Source: Cyclobacteriaceae bacterium
Lineage (GTDB): Bacteria; Bacteroidota; Bacteroidia; Cytophagales; Cyclobacteriaceae
NCBI GenBank assembly: GCA_016787645.1
Contig: JAEUUF010000014.1
Location: 1-49,762, forward strand
Length of the DNA: 49,762 bases
Direction: 5' to 3'
This document shows positions 17,282-26,423 of this stretch, in pieces. Under the pieces are notes generated by a model. That model did not search any database, was not told the DNA's origin, and worked only from the letters and a program-made list of their open reading frames with translations. Within the stretch, counting starts at the first letter, position 1, and each line of letters starts with the position of its first letter. Both the position numbers and the translations under genes were made by a program.

Positions 17282-17648
17282 AATTGGGTTGGATTGATGG
17301 GATGATATTAGCTCCCAAACAGCTATTTCACCATGACTTTGGTCACCGGGGTGGATTGGGCTGCCTGGGCAAGTAATTGCACGACTAGCGGTTGGCTATT
17401 GGCAGTTGGCAGAGATGGCTAATGGGGTAAATAGGATGATTTGCGATAAACGCAAAAAGATGCGTTTGAATTTGTCCATGGCCGCTTTACTCAGGTTTTT
17501 GGGCCAACTCCAGCGGTGGATTTGAAGCTCGCTTCCTGTGAATCCTCGGCAAACCTGTTAACTTCCAAAGGGAATTACCCATCCGGCTATTCATCGACAC
17601 GCGTGTCTTGATTGCCGGATATTCTACTCACCAAACCTAAAAACCTTT
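17282..17648. other. Divergent intergenic region
   Basis: The two flanking genes read outward from here, so promoters for both should lie in it; no clear TTG-N19-TAnnTTG match was seen. It holds one opposite-strand copy of the GCCAATAGCC-type repeat at 17388-17410. No gene is supported. Confidence 0.4.
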
Positions 17649-18152
17649 ATGAAACGTATTGTCGGGATTCTTCTCGTGGTATTGCTGTTTGCTTCCTGCA
17701 AGCAGCAGCCCAAGCAGTGGTACAGCACTTCGCCAGAAGTTGACTTGGTCAAGCAAGTCGATGCTTCTTTTGCCAGTGGTGACTGGGCGACATTCCGTGC
17801 GGCATTTGCAGATACAGCCAAGATCTGGGTCAATACAACCTGGAATGAACCGAGCATGTCCGCGGATACACTCACGGCTAACTATAAGTCCGCCCGTGGC
17901 AACATGACGGAAGCTAAACTCACCAATAGTGTTTATGAGATGATCGTCACCGATGAGGGTAACCATTGGGTGCACCGCTGGGGAGTGTGGGAAGCCAAGC
18001 TGGCCAATGGAAAGACATCGTCATGGGCAAGCAATTCCAACTTCCTTGTGTCTGACGGCAAGATCAGGATGGGCGTTTACATCTTCAACGCACTGCCCAA
18101 TTACCTGGCCAGCCAACCGGATCCTACGCCGGCAGGAACACCGGCTAAGTAA
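17649..18152 (+). CDS. NTF2-like (SnoaL-type) lipoprotein
   Basis: The 167-residue protein has a lipoprotein signal (VVLLFASC, C18). The mature part begins with the helix-turn pattern of NTF2-like proteins (VDLVKQVDASFASGDWATFRA, then FADTAKIWVN) and continues with strands such as GNHWVHRWGVWEAKL. This cone-shaped fold often binds small ligands or has unassigned roles in Bacteroidota. The C-terminus is a short Pro/Thr tail. A strong terminator lies about 100 bases downstream, so it is probably monocistronic. No catalytic residues can be named from the sequence. Confidence 0.7.
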   Translation: MKRIVGILLVVLLFASCKQQPKQWYSTSPEVDLVKQVDASFASGDWATFRAAFADTAKIWVNTTWNEPSMSADTLTANYKSARGNMTEAKLTNSVYEMIVTDEGNHWVHRWGVWEAKLANGKTSSWASNSNFLVSDGKIRMGVYIFNALPNYLASQPDPTPAGTPAK

Positions 18153-18249
18153 CACGGGTAAATAAGTCGCTGACTACACAATCCACGCGCGGTCGTAGTT
18201 TACAGGCTATCCCGGTTACCAGGGAATGTGATGCGTCAGCAAAAAGAGA

Positions 18250-18281
18250 GGAGCAGGGCGAGAGCCCTGACTCCTTTTCTT
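18250..18281 (+). terminator. Intrinsic terminator after the NTF2-like gene
   Basis: A stem of GGAG plus CAGGGC pairs with GCCCTG plus CTCC (one bulged A) around a GAGA loop, followed by TTTTCTTATT. Confidence 0.8.
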
Positions 18282-18327
18282 ATTCCATAACAATAGCACT
18301 CCATTCTTCGTTGTGGTCCATGAGGAT

Positions 18328-19284
18328 ATGAAGACATATTTAGCAATCCTTTCGGCCTTGTTGTGTTTTTGGGCACCTTCACTCATTGCCCAGCAAACAG
18401 CTTTTACCGTTCGTGAATCTGACTTGATCGCCGAAGGGATTACCTACGATCCAACGGCCGGTGACTTCTATATCAGTAGCATTCACAAAAACAAGATCAT
18501 TCGTGTCAGGAAAGGGGTAGCCTCTGACTTCATTACCTCTGGTGAGCACGGATTCATGGGCGGCGTGGGCCTGCACGTGGATGCTGAACGCAGAATATTG
18601 TGGGCCTGCTCTGGGAATATCATGGGAAAGCGAATGCAAGCGGGACTTTTCGCTTTCTCCCTTGCTACCGGTGCTCTCCTGAAAAAAGTTGTTTACCCTT
18701 TGGATACCGTACGTAGATTTTTCAACGACCTGGCCATTCTTCCAGATGGCTCTATCTGGGTGACCGACACCTACGGCCATGGTATCTGGAAGTGGAACCT
18801 GACTATGGACCTTCCTGAAAAATTGCCCATCAAAGGAAGGATCAGTTATCCCAATGGAATCGTTCTTGCCCCTGACCAGAAGACAGCTATTCTCGCAGCT
18901 GATGAAGGATTGGTGCGGGTTGACCTGGCCAGCATGACGGTTTCCTATCTAAATGCCCCAACCGGGAATGTGCCGACCCGTGATATCGACGGTCTTGGAT
19001 TCATTCAGAATACATTAGTGGCGATTCAGAACTCGTTTGACGCGCCTGAAAAAAACAGGCTGGTGCGCTATGACCTTGACCCCGATCTCAGAACTATCCT
19101 CTCCGCAACAGTGATCGATGAAGCGAATACACTTTTTGATTTGCCCACCACACTGGTAACGCAGGCTAGCGACGTATATGTAATCGCTAACAGCCAGCTC
19201 GGCAACCTGGATCAGCGCGATAACAAGATCGTGGATCCTGCAAAGCTTCGCCCGCTGGTGGTGCTCCGTTACCGTGTAAAATAA
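18328..19284 (+). CDS. Secreted SMP-30/gluconolactonase-like beta-propeller protein
   Basis: The 318-residue protein has a signal peptide (YLAILSALLCFWAPSLIAQ). Propeller-blade repeats follow: LIAEGITYDPTAGDFYISS, FFNDLAILPDGSIWVTDT, ISYPNGIVLAPDQKTAIL and DIDGLGFIQNTLVAIQNS. These match SMP-30-like six-bladed propellers; Glu and Asn-Asp residues at the family's metal positions are present (AEGI, FFNDLA, YPNG). Such proteins include lactonases, but several only bind ligands, so the reaction is not assigned. The ATG at 18328 is chosen over one 15 bases earlier because it opens the signal peptide directly. Nothing nearby suggests a sugar pathway. Confidence 0.8.
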   Translation: MKTYLAILSALLCFWAPSLIAQQTAFTVRESDLIAEGITYDPTAGDFYISSIHKNKIIRVRKGVASDFITSGEHGFMGGVGLHVDAERRILWACSGNIMGKRMQAGLFAFSLATGALLKKVVYPLDTVRRFFNDLAILPDGSIWVTDTYGHGIWKWNLTMDLPEKLPIKGRISYPNGIVLAPDQKTAILAADEGLVRVDLASMTVSYLNAPTGNVPTRDIDGLGFIQNTLVAIQNSFDAPEKNRLVRYDLDPDLRTILSATVIDEANTLFDLPTTLVTQASDVYVIANSQLGNLDQRDNKIVDPAKLRPLVVLRYRVK

Positions 19285-19553
19285 CCAGTTGTGTTCAACA
19301 TGCTGTTCCGTAACACACTGTTCGTTGACCCCTGATTTAATTGCATGCAAATTTTGGTTTCGGGTTGGATTGACCAGCCAGGTTATTCAGTGGTTCTGTT
19401 CTCGCTCTTCCATTGTGTAGCGACAAATTAAGTATTGACCGGTTGCGTTTTCTGCAACTTTTCGAATTCTCTTATGCGATTCGTCATTGTTTAGGATTGG
19501 GGGCCGGCTGTATCTTCCATAAAGGCAGCCCAATTCCACTTTGGGGTAAGCGA

Positions 19554-20189
19554 ATGAGAAATACCCTATTCTTGATGATGTCCACCTGGTTGCTTGGCGG
19601 TTGCATCGCACCTGTTAACCTGACCTACGAAAGCGCCCGCACGTTGGCCAAGGGCCAGGTGGATGTGCAGGGCAATTATGGCAGGTATTACTACGCTGAT
19701 AAATATGGGGGAATGACCAACGAGAATTACGGCGCCAAGATTGGCTACGGCATTACCGATGACTACACCCTTAAGTTTAGGTACGAGCACATCGCGACGC
19801 CGAACCAACAGTGGTTCATGGATATCTTTGGAACGACGTACCCTGTGAAGCTTGAAATGGATTACTATGAAGTGGAGAATAAGATCCACTTCAGTGATAG
19901 TTGGGGTGCAGTGGGTATCCCGATCTCCTATTATTCCAGGCTACAGGTCTTCTCTTTTGATCCGCGCTATTACTTTACCTTTTCGAACCGTAAGAATACC
20001 CTGGAGGCCAGCATTATTCCCAAAGTGCACCTCCTCTTTGCCAAAAACATTGCCTTTATGCCCGGCTTGAGTATTGGGTTCGGCATCAGCAGTAACCTCG
20101 ACCGGTGGGCTTTCCGTCCGGAAGTAGGATGGGATGGATATGCTTCTTATGGCGCTGCCCTTACATTCAATTTGTCTCCCAGGAAGTAG
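19554..20189 (+). CDS. Outer membrane beta-barrel lipoprotein-like protein
   Basis: The 211-residue protein has a lipoprotein signal (FLMMSTWLLGGC, C16). The mature part is a series of amphipathic strands rich in Tyr, Gly and Asn (VQGNYGRYYY, YGAKIGYGITDDYTLKFRYE, FMPGLSIGFGISSNL) ending in ALTFNLSPRK. This is typical of small outer membrane barrels of Bacteroidota. The frame is open for another 47 residues upstream, but the signal begins at this ATG. No specific function is recognised. It precedes a 480-base repeat-filled gap. Confidence 0.65.
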   Translation: MRNTLFLMMSTWLLGGCIAPVNLTYESARTLAKGQVDVQGNYGRYYYADKYGGMTNENYGAKIGYGITDDYTLKFRYEHIATPNQQWFMDIFGTTYPVKLEMDYYEVENKIHFSDSWGAVGIPISYYSRLQVFSFDPRYYFTFSNRKNTLEASIIPKVHLLFAKNIAFMPGLSIGFGISSNLDRWAFRPEVGWDGYASYGAALTFNLSPRK

Positions 20190-20670
20190 AAAGCATTTAC
20201 CCCTACGATCCAATTGCTCCCACGACAGGCGGTTGGCTGTTGGCTATTGGCTGTTGGCTTCCCCTGCGTGAACAGTGGTGTTTTGTGGATAAAGTTCTCG
20301 CACGTGGACCCTTCAGTACTCTGCCAATAGCCAAAAGCTAATAGCTAACAGCCTGCATTGGGTTCACTTAGCTTCGCTACCGCAAACCCAAGATGATTCC
20401 TCACGCTCCCCAATACCCAACCGCCAAAAGCCAACAGCCTGCATTGGGTTCACTTAGCTTCGCCACCGCAAAACCCAAGATGAGTCCTCACGCTCCCCAA
20501 TAGCCAACCGCCAAAAGCTAATTGCCTGCATTGGGTTCGCTTCGTACTGCAAGCCTTGTTGGTGATCATGTTGTAGGTGGCGAACCTGTTCAACTGACTT
20601 CCGTCATTAAGTTTAATATTTCCTTGGCCTAATTTGGCCATCATCCTGTAGCTTTAATGTACACCCGGCT
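20190..20670. other. Repeat-filled intergenic region before the SulP gene
   Basis: It contains an opposite-strand GGTTGGCTGTTGGC-type run (20231-20258), its complementary counterpart (20323-20353), and the tandem array at 20351-20550. The first two could fold against each other over a 65-base loop. A TAATTTG word at 20630-20636 lies 34 bases before the SulP start and may be its -7 element, but no matching TTG is at the usual distance. No gene is supported. Confidence 0.55.
20351..20550. repeat. Tandem array of about 86-base units
   Basis: Unit 1 begins at 20351, unit 2 at 20437 and a partial unit 3 at 20524, each opening GCCTGCATTGGGTTC. The units differ at a few bases and by one indel. Each contains complementary TTGGGTT and AACCCAA words, so it can fold, and ends in GCCAAAAGC words of the interspersed family. 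Confidence 0.75.
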
Positions 20671-22356
20671 ATGGCATTCAACCAGATCAAGGTATTCCCG
20701 ATGACGCAATGGCTGAGTGTGTACAGCTTGGGTAAGGCGAGGTGGGATATTATCGCGGGCATTACGCTGGCTTCTTTTGTGTTGCCGGAGAGCATGGCCT
20801 ACGCCTCGTTGGCTGGCGTTCCGTCTCAATACGGGATTTATTGTTGCATCGCGGGTTGCCTTTTCTTCGCGCTCTTCACGCAATCCCGTCAAGTGGCGGT
20901 AGGTCCCACATCGGCTATTTCACTAATGGTAGGGACTACTGTAGCCGTGATGTCAGGCGGAAACCTCGAACGATGGGCGGCCATCGCCTCGCTCACTGCC
21001 TTTGCTGTGTTCTTGTTTTGCCTGACAGCGTATTTTCTCAAGCTCAGCAGCCTGGTGAATTTTATCAGTGAGAACATCCTGCTGGGATTCAAAGCGGGGG
21101 CGGCGCTCACCATTGGAGTTACACAACTTCCCAAGTTGTTTGGCGTCGAAGGAGGCGGTCACAATTTCTTTGAGCGGATAACCATTTTGGTCAGTCACTT
21201 GCCTGAAACCCATACCAACATCCTGTGGTTCGGCCTGGCGGCGCTGGCACTCTTAATTGCCGGAAATCATTTTCTGCCGGGACGGCCGGTATCGCTGGTT
21301 GTAGTTATTGTCTCCATCGCGGTCGTCTCGTTCTTCCCGGAAAGTTTCAACCAACTTCATCTCACCGGCGAAATCCCGTCCGGCTTGCCTTCTGTGGGAC
21401 GGCCTTCACTTCGCATGGTCGACGTGGATGGCATTCTCGGCCTGGCTATGGGTATTTTCCTCATGGGCTACATTGAAACGATGGCCGTAGCGCGGACTTT
21501 CGCGGAAAAGAATGGCTATAGTGTGGATCCCCGGCAAGAATTGCTCTCCCTGGGTGCTGCCAACTTTGGCGCAGCTTTCTTCAGTGGGTACCCGGTCTCC
21601 GGGGGTATGTCGCAATCGACGGTCAATGACAAGGCTGGAGCAAGAACACCAATGGCGCTGCTGATTTGCAGCGCCACCTTATGTATCCTTTTGCTGTTCT
21701 TCACCGGGCTGCTGCGAAACCTGCCCGAAGTGATCCTGGCAGTAGTCGTTTTGGATGCAGTGTCCGGACTGATCAAGGTAAAGGAATTGAAGATCGTGTA
21801 CCGGTTGGACCGCAGGGAGTTTTACATCGCCATGCTGGCAGTCGTGGCGGTGCTTGTATTTGGTATTTTGAAAGGTGTACTGCTGACAGCCGTTGCCTCC
21901 CTTTTACTGATTATCGCGAGGACATCCTCGCCGGCGGTAGTGCTGCTCGGGAGGGTGCCCGGTACTTTACAATACTCCGATATTGAACGACATCCCGATA
22001 ACGAATCGATTGCCCACACGAAAATTATCCGCGTCGAATCATCCATCTTCTATTTCAACCAGCAGTTTGTCTTCGACAGAATCAGCGATCTTGTCGGCAA
22101 GGATAACGGGACCCGCTTGTTGGTGCTTGACCTGAGTGCCAGCCCGATGGTTGATGTATCTGGTTCGGCCATGCTGACGAAACTTCAGCAATGGCTTAAC
22201 GAAAGAAACATCGACCTTCGGATCGTTAACGCGTTGTCGCACGTACGTGAACTGCTCCGAAAGCGTGGGCTGGAGAACGCCGTAGGCCACATCAGCCGCC
22301 GAGTGAGCATTCAGCAAACCATCGATGACTATTTTGAGTCCCCGGCGAATAGCTGA
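20671..22356 (+). CDS. SulP-family inorganic anion transporter with STAS domain
   Basis: This 561-residue inner membrane protein has the SulP layout: about 12 hydrophobic segments over residues 20-430, with the signatures LPESMAYASLAGVPSQYGIY and AVGPTSAISLMVGT near the start. A C-terminal STAS domain follows (about 445-555: ESSIFYFNQQFVFDRIS, LLVLDLSASPMVDVSG). Family members carry sulfate, bicarbonate or dicarboxylates; the substrate cannot be read from this sequence and no carbonic anhydrase or sulfate assimilation gene is adjacent. Its stop is only eight bases from the end of a convergent gene. Confidence 0.9.
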   Translation: MAFNQIKVFPMTQWLSVYSLGKARWDIIAGITLASFVLPESMAYASLAGVPSQYGIYCCIAGCLFFALFTQSRQVAVGPTSAISLMVGTTVAVMSGGNLERWAAIASLTAFAVFLFCLTAYFLKLSSLVNFISENILLGFKAGAALTIGVTQLPKLFGVEGGGHNFFERITILVSHLPETHTNILWFGLAALALLIAGNHFLPGRPVSLVVVIVSIAVVSFFPESFNQLHLTGEIPSGLPSVGRPSLRMVDVDGILGLAMGIFLMGYIETMAVARTFAEKNGYSVDPRQELLSLGAANFGAAFFSGYPVSGGMSQSTVNDKAGARTPMALLICSATLCILLLFFTGLLRNLPEVILAVVVLDAVSGLIKVKELKIVYRLDRREFYIAMLAVVAVLVFGILKGVLLTAVASLLLIIARTSSPAVVLLGRVPGTLQYSDIERHPDNESIAHTKIIRVESSIFYFNQQFVFDRISDLVGKDNGTRLLVLDLSASPMVDVSGSAMLTKLQQWLNERNIDLRIVNALSHVRELLRKRGLENAVGHISRRVSIQQTIDDYFESPANS

Positions 22357-22364
22357 GCGGCTGG

Positions 22365-23153
22365 TTATTTTGGCTCGACGAACGAGTAGCTGGTTTCGTA
22401 TTCCTCGGTAGTTCCGTTAAACACCGACTTCGTCACCTTGCGGGAAGCAAAGCCTTGTGGATTGTAGTCATACGTATACGTTTCAACCAGGCCCAAGATG
22501 TTGTTTCCGTTCCGCACTTCGAGTCGCGTGGGGTTGTTCCGGAAGGGGCGGAGCTGAGGGTTGACCGCAGTCACTTCGAATGCGCCCTCGGTGTGCACCT
22601 TGGAATCGTACCCACTGAATGTGTGGGTGGAGAGCAGCACCGCGGATGCTCCTCCGGTGGTGTAGTAATACAGCTTGTTTTCCAGGACGTTGTCGTTTTG
22701 ATCATATTGATACGTTGCTTTCTGTACCGGGATCAGGCCGCCTTCTTCCGGAATATCCTGGTAGGTGATGGTTTGAATAACCCGGTTACGACTGTCATAG
22801 GTAAAGCGATGTTGCTGGCTCAAAGACTCGTTTACATATTCATAAGTTTCAGTAATCCGCTGGCCGGTGTAACGGTACTCGAACCTCCATCCCGAACTGG
22901 TAGTTGAAACAATCAATTTGCCTTCGTCATCATAGAGGAAATACTGTGAATGAAGGGTTGTGCCTCCCGGGTAGCTTGTCGAAAGATCAATCTGTGCCAG
23001 CCGATTTGAGACATCGTAACTGATTTCGTAGGACATGTTTCCCTGCACCAACCTGTGCGGCAGAAGGGTTGGCTCGGCAATGGGGACGATGGTTTCATCC
23101 TTGCTGCAGGCGAGAATGAGGATGGCAAAAAACAGGGCGTGAATGCGGCTCAT
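22365..23153 (-). CDS. Lipoprotein with YD-like beta-strand repeats
   Basis: The 262-residue protein has a lipoprotein signal (HALFFAILILACS, Cys at about 17). It consists of repeated strands of the YD type: YDVSNRLAQI, YDDEGKLIVS, YDSRNRVIQTITY, YDQNDNVLENKLYYY and YDYNPQGFASRKV. Similar cell-surface lipoproteins are common in Bacteroidota and have no assigned function. The repeats resemble single-chain versions of those in Rhs proteins, but there is no Rhs core or toxin. The frame is open 12 codons further upstream; the ATG that begins the signal is preferred. Confidence 0.7.
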   Translation of the reverse strand: MSRIHALFFAILILACSKDETIVPIAEPTLLPHRLVQGNMSYEISYDVSNRLAQIDLSTSYPGGTTLHSQYFLYDDEGKLIVSTTSSGWRFEYRYTGQRITETYEYVNESLSQQHRFTYDSRNRVIQTITYQDIPEEGGLIPVQKATYQYDQNDNVLENKLYYYTTGGASAVLLSTHTFSGYDSKVHTEGAFEVTAVNPQLRPFRNNPTRLEVRNGNNILGLVETYTYDYNPQGFASRKVTKSVFNGTTEEYETSYSFVEPK

Positions 23154-23361
23154 AGACGAATTGCTCAGGTCGATTTTTACGGGAAACACCGTTGAGGGGT
23201 TACACCACCTGTATCCGTAAATCTGGCCAGCGGTTTGTATAGGGCAGAAGCGACGTCGTCAACAGGGAAAGCCGATGTCAGTACACGCGCACTGTGACAA
23301 AATGTTACAATTCCGAGCCGAGGTCGTATCAACAATCAATGTGCGTCAGGGCTCAATCACT

Positions 23362-23390
23362 TTGTTCAATGAAGTGCTGGCTTTAACTTG
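23362..23390 (+). promoter_or_regulatory. Candidate promoter of the TspO-like gene
   Basis: TTG (23362-23364), 19 bases, then TAACTTG (23384-23390), the same spacing as at 384, 24246 and 34912. The gene starts 18 bases later. Confidence 0.35.
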
Positions 23391-23407
23391 TGGTGTAAAT
23401 CCAAACC

Positions 23408-24139
23408 ATGATCAAGAAGTTTGTCAACATCATTGCCCTGATCGGGGTGCTTGCAGTAAACTACCTCGCTAACGCGCTTCCGATCAATGGCAAGAATACC
23501 GGCGAACTGTCGGATCAGTATCCCAATTTGTTTGTTCCGGCAGGTATAACCTTTTCGATCTGGGGGTTAATCTACTTGTTGCTGATCGTATGGGTGATTG
23601 CCCAGTTTATTTCCAAAGAGGCGAGGCGGGTTGACCTTGGATGGCTGTTCGCCCTGAGTTGTGTGCTTAATGTGTCATGGATTTTCTTGTGGCACTATGA
23701 GCAGCTGGTGATCGCGATGATCATCATGTGGTGGCTGCTGCGCACATTGGTGGTGATCAACCAGCGATTGCCATCGGGGTCAGACGGCCTGGCAAGAGCA
23801 ACCTTTGGAATTTACCTGGGTTGGATTTGTATCGCAACCATTGCCAATGTCACTGCCGTGTTGGTATCTATTAATTGGAATGGCTTCGGTCTTTCCGAGG
23901 TAATGTGGACGATCGTTCTGATCGCGGCTGGAACGGGCATTGCGATTTGGCTAATCCGCACACTGAATAATTCATTCCTGGCCTTCTCAGTAGCGTGGGC
24001 TTTCGCGGGCATTATTCTTAAACGTCAGGGGGATTTTCCGGCCATTGCGTATGCAGCCGGAGCCGGCGTGATTTTGGTGGTAGCGCTGGTCATGTTTCGG
24101 ACCTTCAGGCATCAGCACCCTGGCGTTGATCTTTCATAA
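23408..24139 (+). CDS. TspO/MBR-like membrane protein
   Basis: The 243-residue integral membrane protein has about seven hydrophobic segments. The segment NLFVPAGITFSIWGLIYLLL matches the conserved PAG-x-x-F-x-x-W-x-x-I-Y region of TspO/MBR-like proteins, and Trp is frequent (WIFLWHYEQ, WWLLRTLVV). Typical TspO has about 160 residues and five helices, so this is the longer form seen in many Bacteroidota. TspO proteins bind porphyrins and other ligands and affect stress responses; what this longer form does is not known. It stands alone with a candidate promoter in front. Confidence 0.7.
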   Translation: MIKKFVNIIALIGVLAVNYLANALPINGKNTGELSDQYPNLFVPAGITFSIWGLIYLLLIVWVIAQFISKEARRVDLGWLFALSCVLNVSWIFLWHYEQLVIAMIIMWWLLRTLVVINQRLPSGSDGLARATFGIYLGWICIATIANVTAVLVSINWNGFGLSEVMWTIVLIAAGTGIAIWLIRTLNNSFLAFSVAWAFAGIILKRQGDFPAIAYAAGAGVILVVALVMFRTFRHQHPGVDLS

Positions 24140-24245
24140 GCAACCTGTGGGTCACTGAAAAGTAACCTCCTGTAGCTACATTTTTTTTCATCGTGACAAT
24201 TCTGTCTTTTATCTGCGATGAGGTTGTTTCGTCGTTTCAGCCATC

Positions 24246-24273
24246 TTGATTGTCAGTGCACTCCATTTATTTG
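24246..24273 (+). promoter_or_regulatory. Candidate promoter of the repeat lipoprotein gene
   Basis: TTG (24246-24248), 19 bases, then TATTTG (24268-24273), ending 14 bases before the start codon. The -7 match is weaker than at the other candidates. Confidence 0.28.
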
Positions 24274-24287
24274 CCTACTAATGGATT

Positions 24288-26345
24288 ATGAAGCCAAGAA
24301 GAATGATCATGGAGACGAGCAAACGCAATAAATGGTGGCTGGGATCGGTATTGTTCCTCTCCCTGGCCTTTCTCTTATCCTGCGAGCATCCGCCTGAGCC
24401 TACTTGCGTGGATGTGGTCATCAAAGTTGAGCTGACAAAGACCGATGCGACCAAAGGAAAGATGGATGGTACGATTTCGGTTGTGGCTGAGGGCGAATCC
24501 AAATTCTTCACCTATAGTATTAATGGTGCCGCTTTCCAGGCCAGCAGCAAATTTGCAGGCCTCGATACGGGAACCTACAGAGTTACCGTGAAGAACTCCT
24601 GGGGATGTCTAGGTGTTGGTGATATCCACGTCGGTCAGACTGATCCGTGTCTTGGTGTTGCCCTTTCGGCTACCGTATCCAATTCCACGCAAGGACAGTC
24701 AACCGGAACAATTACCGCCGTAATCTCAGGCGGCACAGGGTATACGTTCTCACTGAATGGCAGCCCTTTCCAGGCAGGAAATGTGTTTAACAGTCTGGCT
24801 CCAGGGAATTATTCATTAGCCGCGAAGAACCTGGCCGGCTGCTCTTTTACTGTCCCGGTTACGGTCGGGGCGAATGATCCATGTAATGGCGTGACGGTTA
24901 CGGTTACCACCACTGTCACGAACCCAACTCTCGCACAAAGCAACGGGAGTATAACAGCCACGGGGGCGGGTGCAACGGGTTTTACTTATAGCCTGAACTC
25001 CGGTGCGTTTCAATCGTCAGGAGCGTTTACAGGTTTAGCCGCTGGTAACTACACAGTAACTGCTAAAAGTGCGAATGGTTGTCTTGGAACGACACAGGTC
25101 ACGCTCAGTGCGACAAATCCATGCGCCGGTGTTACGGTAGTGGTGACGGCCACCTCAGTCAACCCAACTCTCAATACGAGTGATGGAAGCATTACCGCGA
25201 CGGCGACTGGTGGTACCGGGTTTACGTTCAGCAAGGATGGCACCACCTTCCAGGCTTCAGGCACGTTCAGCAACCTGGCAGCAGGGAACTACACGATTTC
25301 TGCAAAGAATTCAAATGGCTGTATTGGCACAACACAGGTGGCGCTGGGTTCCACCAATCCTTGCGCTGGCGTTACGATCTCGGTTACCGCCACATCCACC
25401 GGAGCGACGATTGGATCTTCCAACGGTAGCATAACCGCGTCAGCTACCGGAGGCACGGGCTTTATGTTTAGTCTTAACAACGGTACGTTCCAATCCAGTG
25501 GTTCATTCGTGAACCTGGCGGCGGGGAATTACACCGTGACCGCGAAGAATTCCAGCGGATGTCTTGGATCGACACAAGTATCTGTAGCTTCGATCAACCC
25601 TTGCCAAGGCGTAACCGTTCTTGTCACCGGTACGGTGATCAATGCCTCCGTCGGGCAATCCAATGGCAGTATAACGGTTAATGCTACGGGTGGCACAGGA
25701 TTCACCTATTCATTGAACGGCGGGGCTTACCAGGCCGCGACCGTTTTCCAGGGGCTTGCTGCAGGCAGTTACACCGTGACCGCGAAGAGTTCGGCAGGAT
25801 GCATGGGATCGGCTACTTATACTGTGGGCAGCGTCGATCCTTGCCTCAACAATTCCATTACCATTAGCAGCACTACAACGGCGTCAGCGAACTGTATTAC
25901 GCCAGGTACTGGAAGCATTGCGATCTCAGCGACCGGCTCGACGGGGTTCACTTACAATCTGAACAACGGCACTTACCAGGCCGGTGCGACGTTCAGCGGA
26001 CTCGCACCAGGCACGTACACGGTTGGTGTGAAAGATGTAAACAACTGCACGAAGACGACAACGGCAGTGGTCCCAACGGTTCCTGCCGGCCCAACATTCC
26101 TGGCCGCCAAAGCACTGGTGCAAAGCCGGTGCGGCGGGTCGGGGTGTCACATGAATGGTCAAACCCAAAAGGGTTACAACTTCGACACTGATTGTAACAT
26201 TGTGAAGTTCTGGAGCGGCATCTACGGGTCAACGGTTACGCATACTTTAAACACCATGCCTTTGTCTCCACAGCCTCCATTGACAACCGCTGAAAAGCAG
26301 ACCATAACCAACTGGATCAATGCAGGCCATGGTTTCGGGAATTGA
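24288..26345 (+). CDS. Seven-repeat SprB-like lipoprotein with a C-terminal cytochrome c-like domain
   Basis: The 685-residue surface lipoprotein (anchor at C32, AFLLSC) consists of seven tandem repeats of about 80 residues (39-597), of the SprB kind. Each has the pattern PC-GV...GSITATATGGTGF..SLNGG.FQ...F..LAAGNYTVTAK...GC; two Cys per repeat could form an internal disulfide. The last 88 residues differ: RCGGSGCH (C615, C620, H621) followed by LNTMPLSPQPPLTTAEKQ (M657) and ITNWINAG match a cytochrome c domain with a Cys-x4-Cys-His rather than Cys-x2-Cys-His haem motif. A second start is possible at M8. Extracellular electron transfer or an adhesin-cytochrome role is a guess; no type IX sorting tail is present. 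Confidence 0.8.
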   Translation: MKPRRMIMETSKRNKWWLGSVLFLSLAFLLSCEHPPEPTCVDVVIKVELTKTDATKGKMDGTISVVAEGESKFFTYSINGAAFQASSKFAGLDTGTYRVTVKNSWGCLGVGDIHVGQTDPCLGVALSATVSNSTQGQSTGTITAVISGGTGYTFSLNGSPFQAGNVFNSLAPGNYSLAAKNLAGCSFTVPVTVGANDPCNGVTVTVTTTVTNPTLAQSNGSITATGAGATGFTYSLNSGAFQSSGAFTGLAAGNYTVTAKSANGCLGTTQVTLSATNPCAGVTVVVTATSVNPTLNTSDGSITATATGGTGFTFSKDGTTFQASGTFSNLAAGNYTISAKNSNGCIGTTQVALGSTNPCAGVTISVTATSTGATIGSSNGSITASATGGTGFMFSLNNGTFQSSGSFVNLAAGNYTVTAKNSSGCLGSTQVSVASINPCQGVTVLVTGTVINASVGQSNGSITVNATGGTGFTYSLNGGAYQAATVFQGLAAGSYTVTAKSSAGCMGSATYTVGSVDPCLNNSITISSTTTASANCITPGTGSIAISATGSTGFTYNLNNGTYQAGATFSGLAPGTYTVGVKDVNNCTKTTTAVVPTVPAGPTFLAAKALVQSRCGGSGCHMNGQTQKGYNFDTDCNIVKFWSGIYGSTVTHTLNTMPLSPQPPLTTAEKQTITNWINAGHGFGN
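24402..26079 (+). repeat. Seven tandem coding repeats of about 240 bases
   Basis: The units begin at the successive T/D/N-PC positions of the encoded protein. Units 3 to 6 are most alike and the first, second and last are more diverged, as expected from expansion in the middle of an array. Confidence 0.8.
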
Positions 26346-26423
26346 TCATGCTGGCGGTTAAGAAGTGCCCAGCGGTAAGCGGCGCATCACAATTTGGTGT
26401 AATTTTGGACCACGCCAATTACC

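Noticed and set aside
20351-20550. Tandem repeats as a CRISPR array
   Set aside because: The units are contiguous and similar along their whole length, without unique spacers, and no cas gene is near.
22365-23153. Rhs-type toxin protein
   Set aside because: Only short YD-like strands are present; there is no Rhs core, no cleavage motif and no toxin or immunity gene.
24402-26079. Regular 240-base repeats as a non-coding array
   Set aside because: The repeats keep frame within one long gene and the changes preserve the protein pattern, so they are coding repeats.
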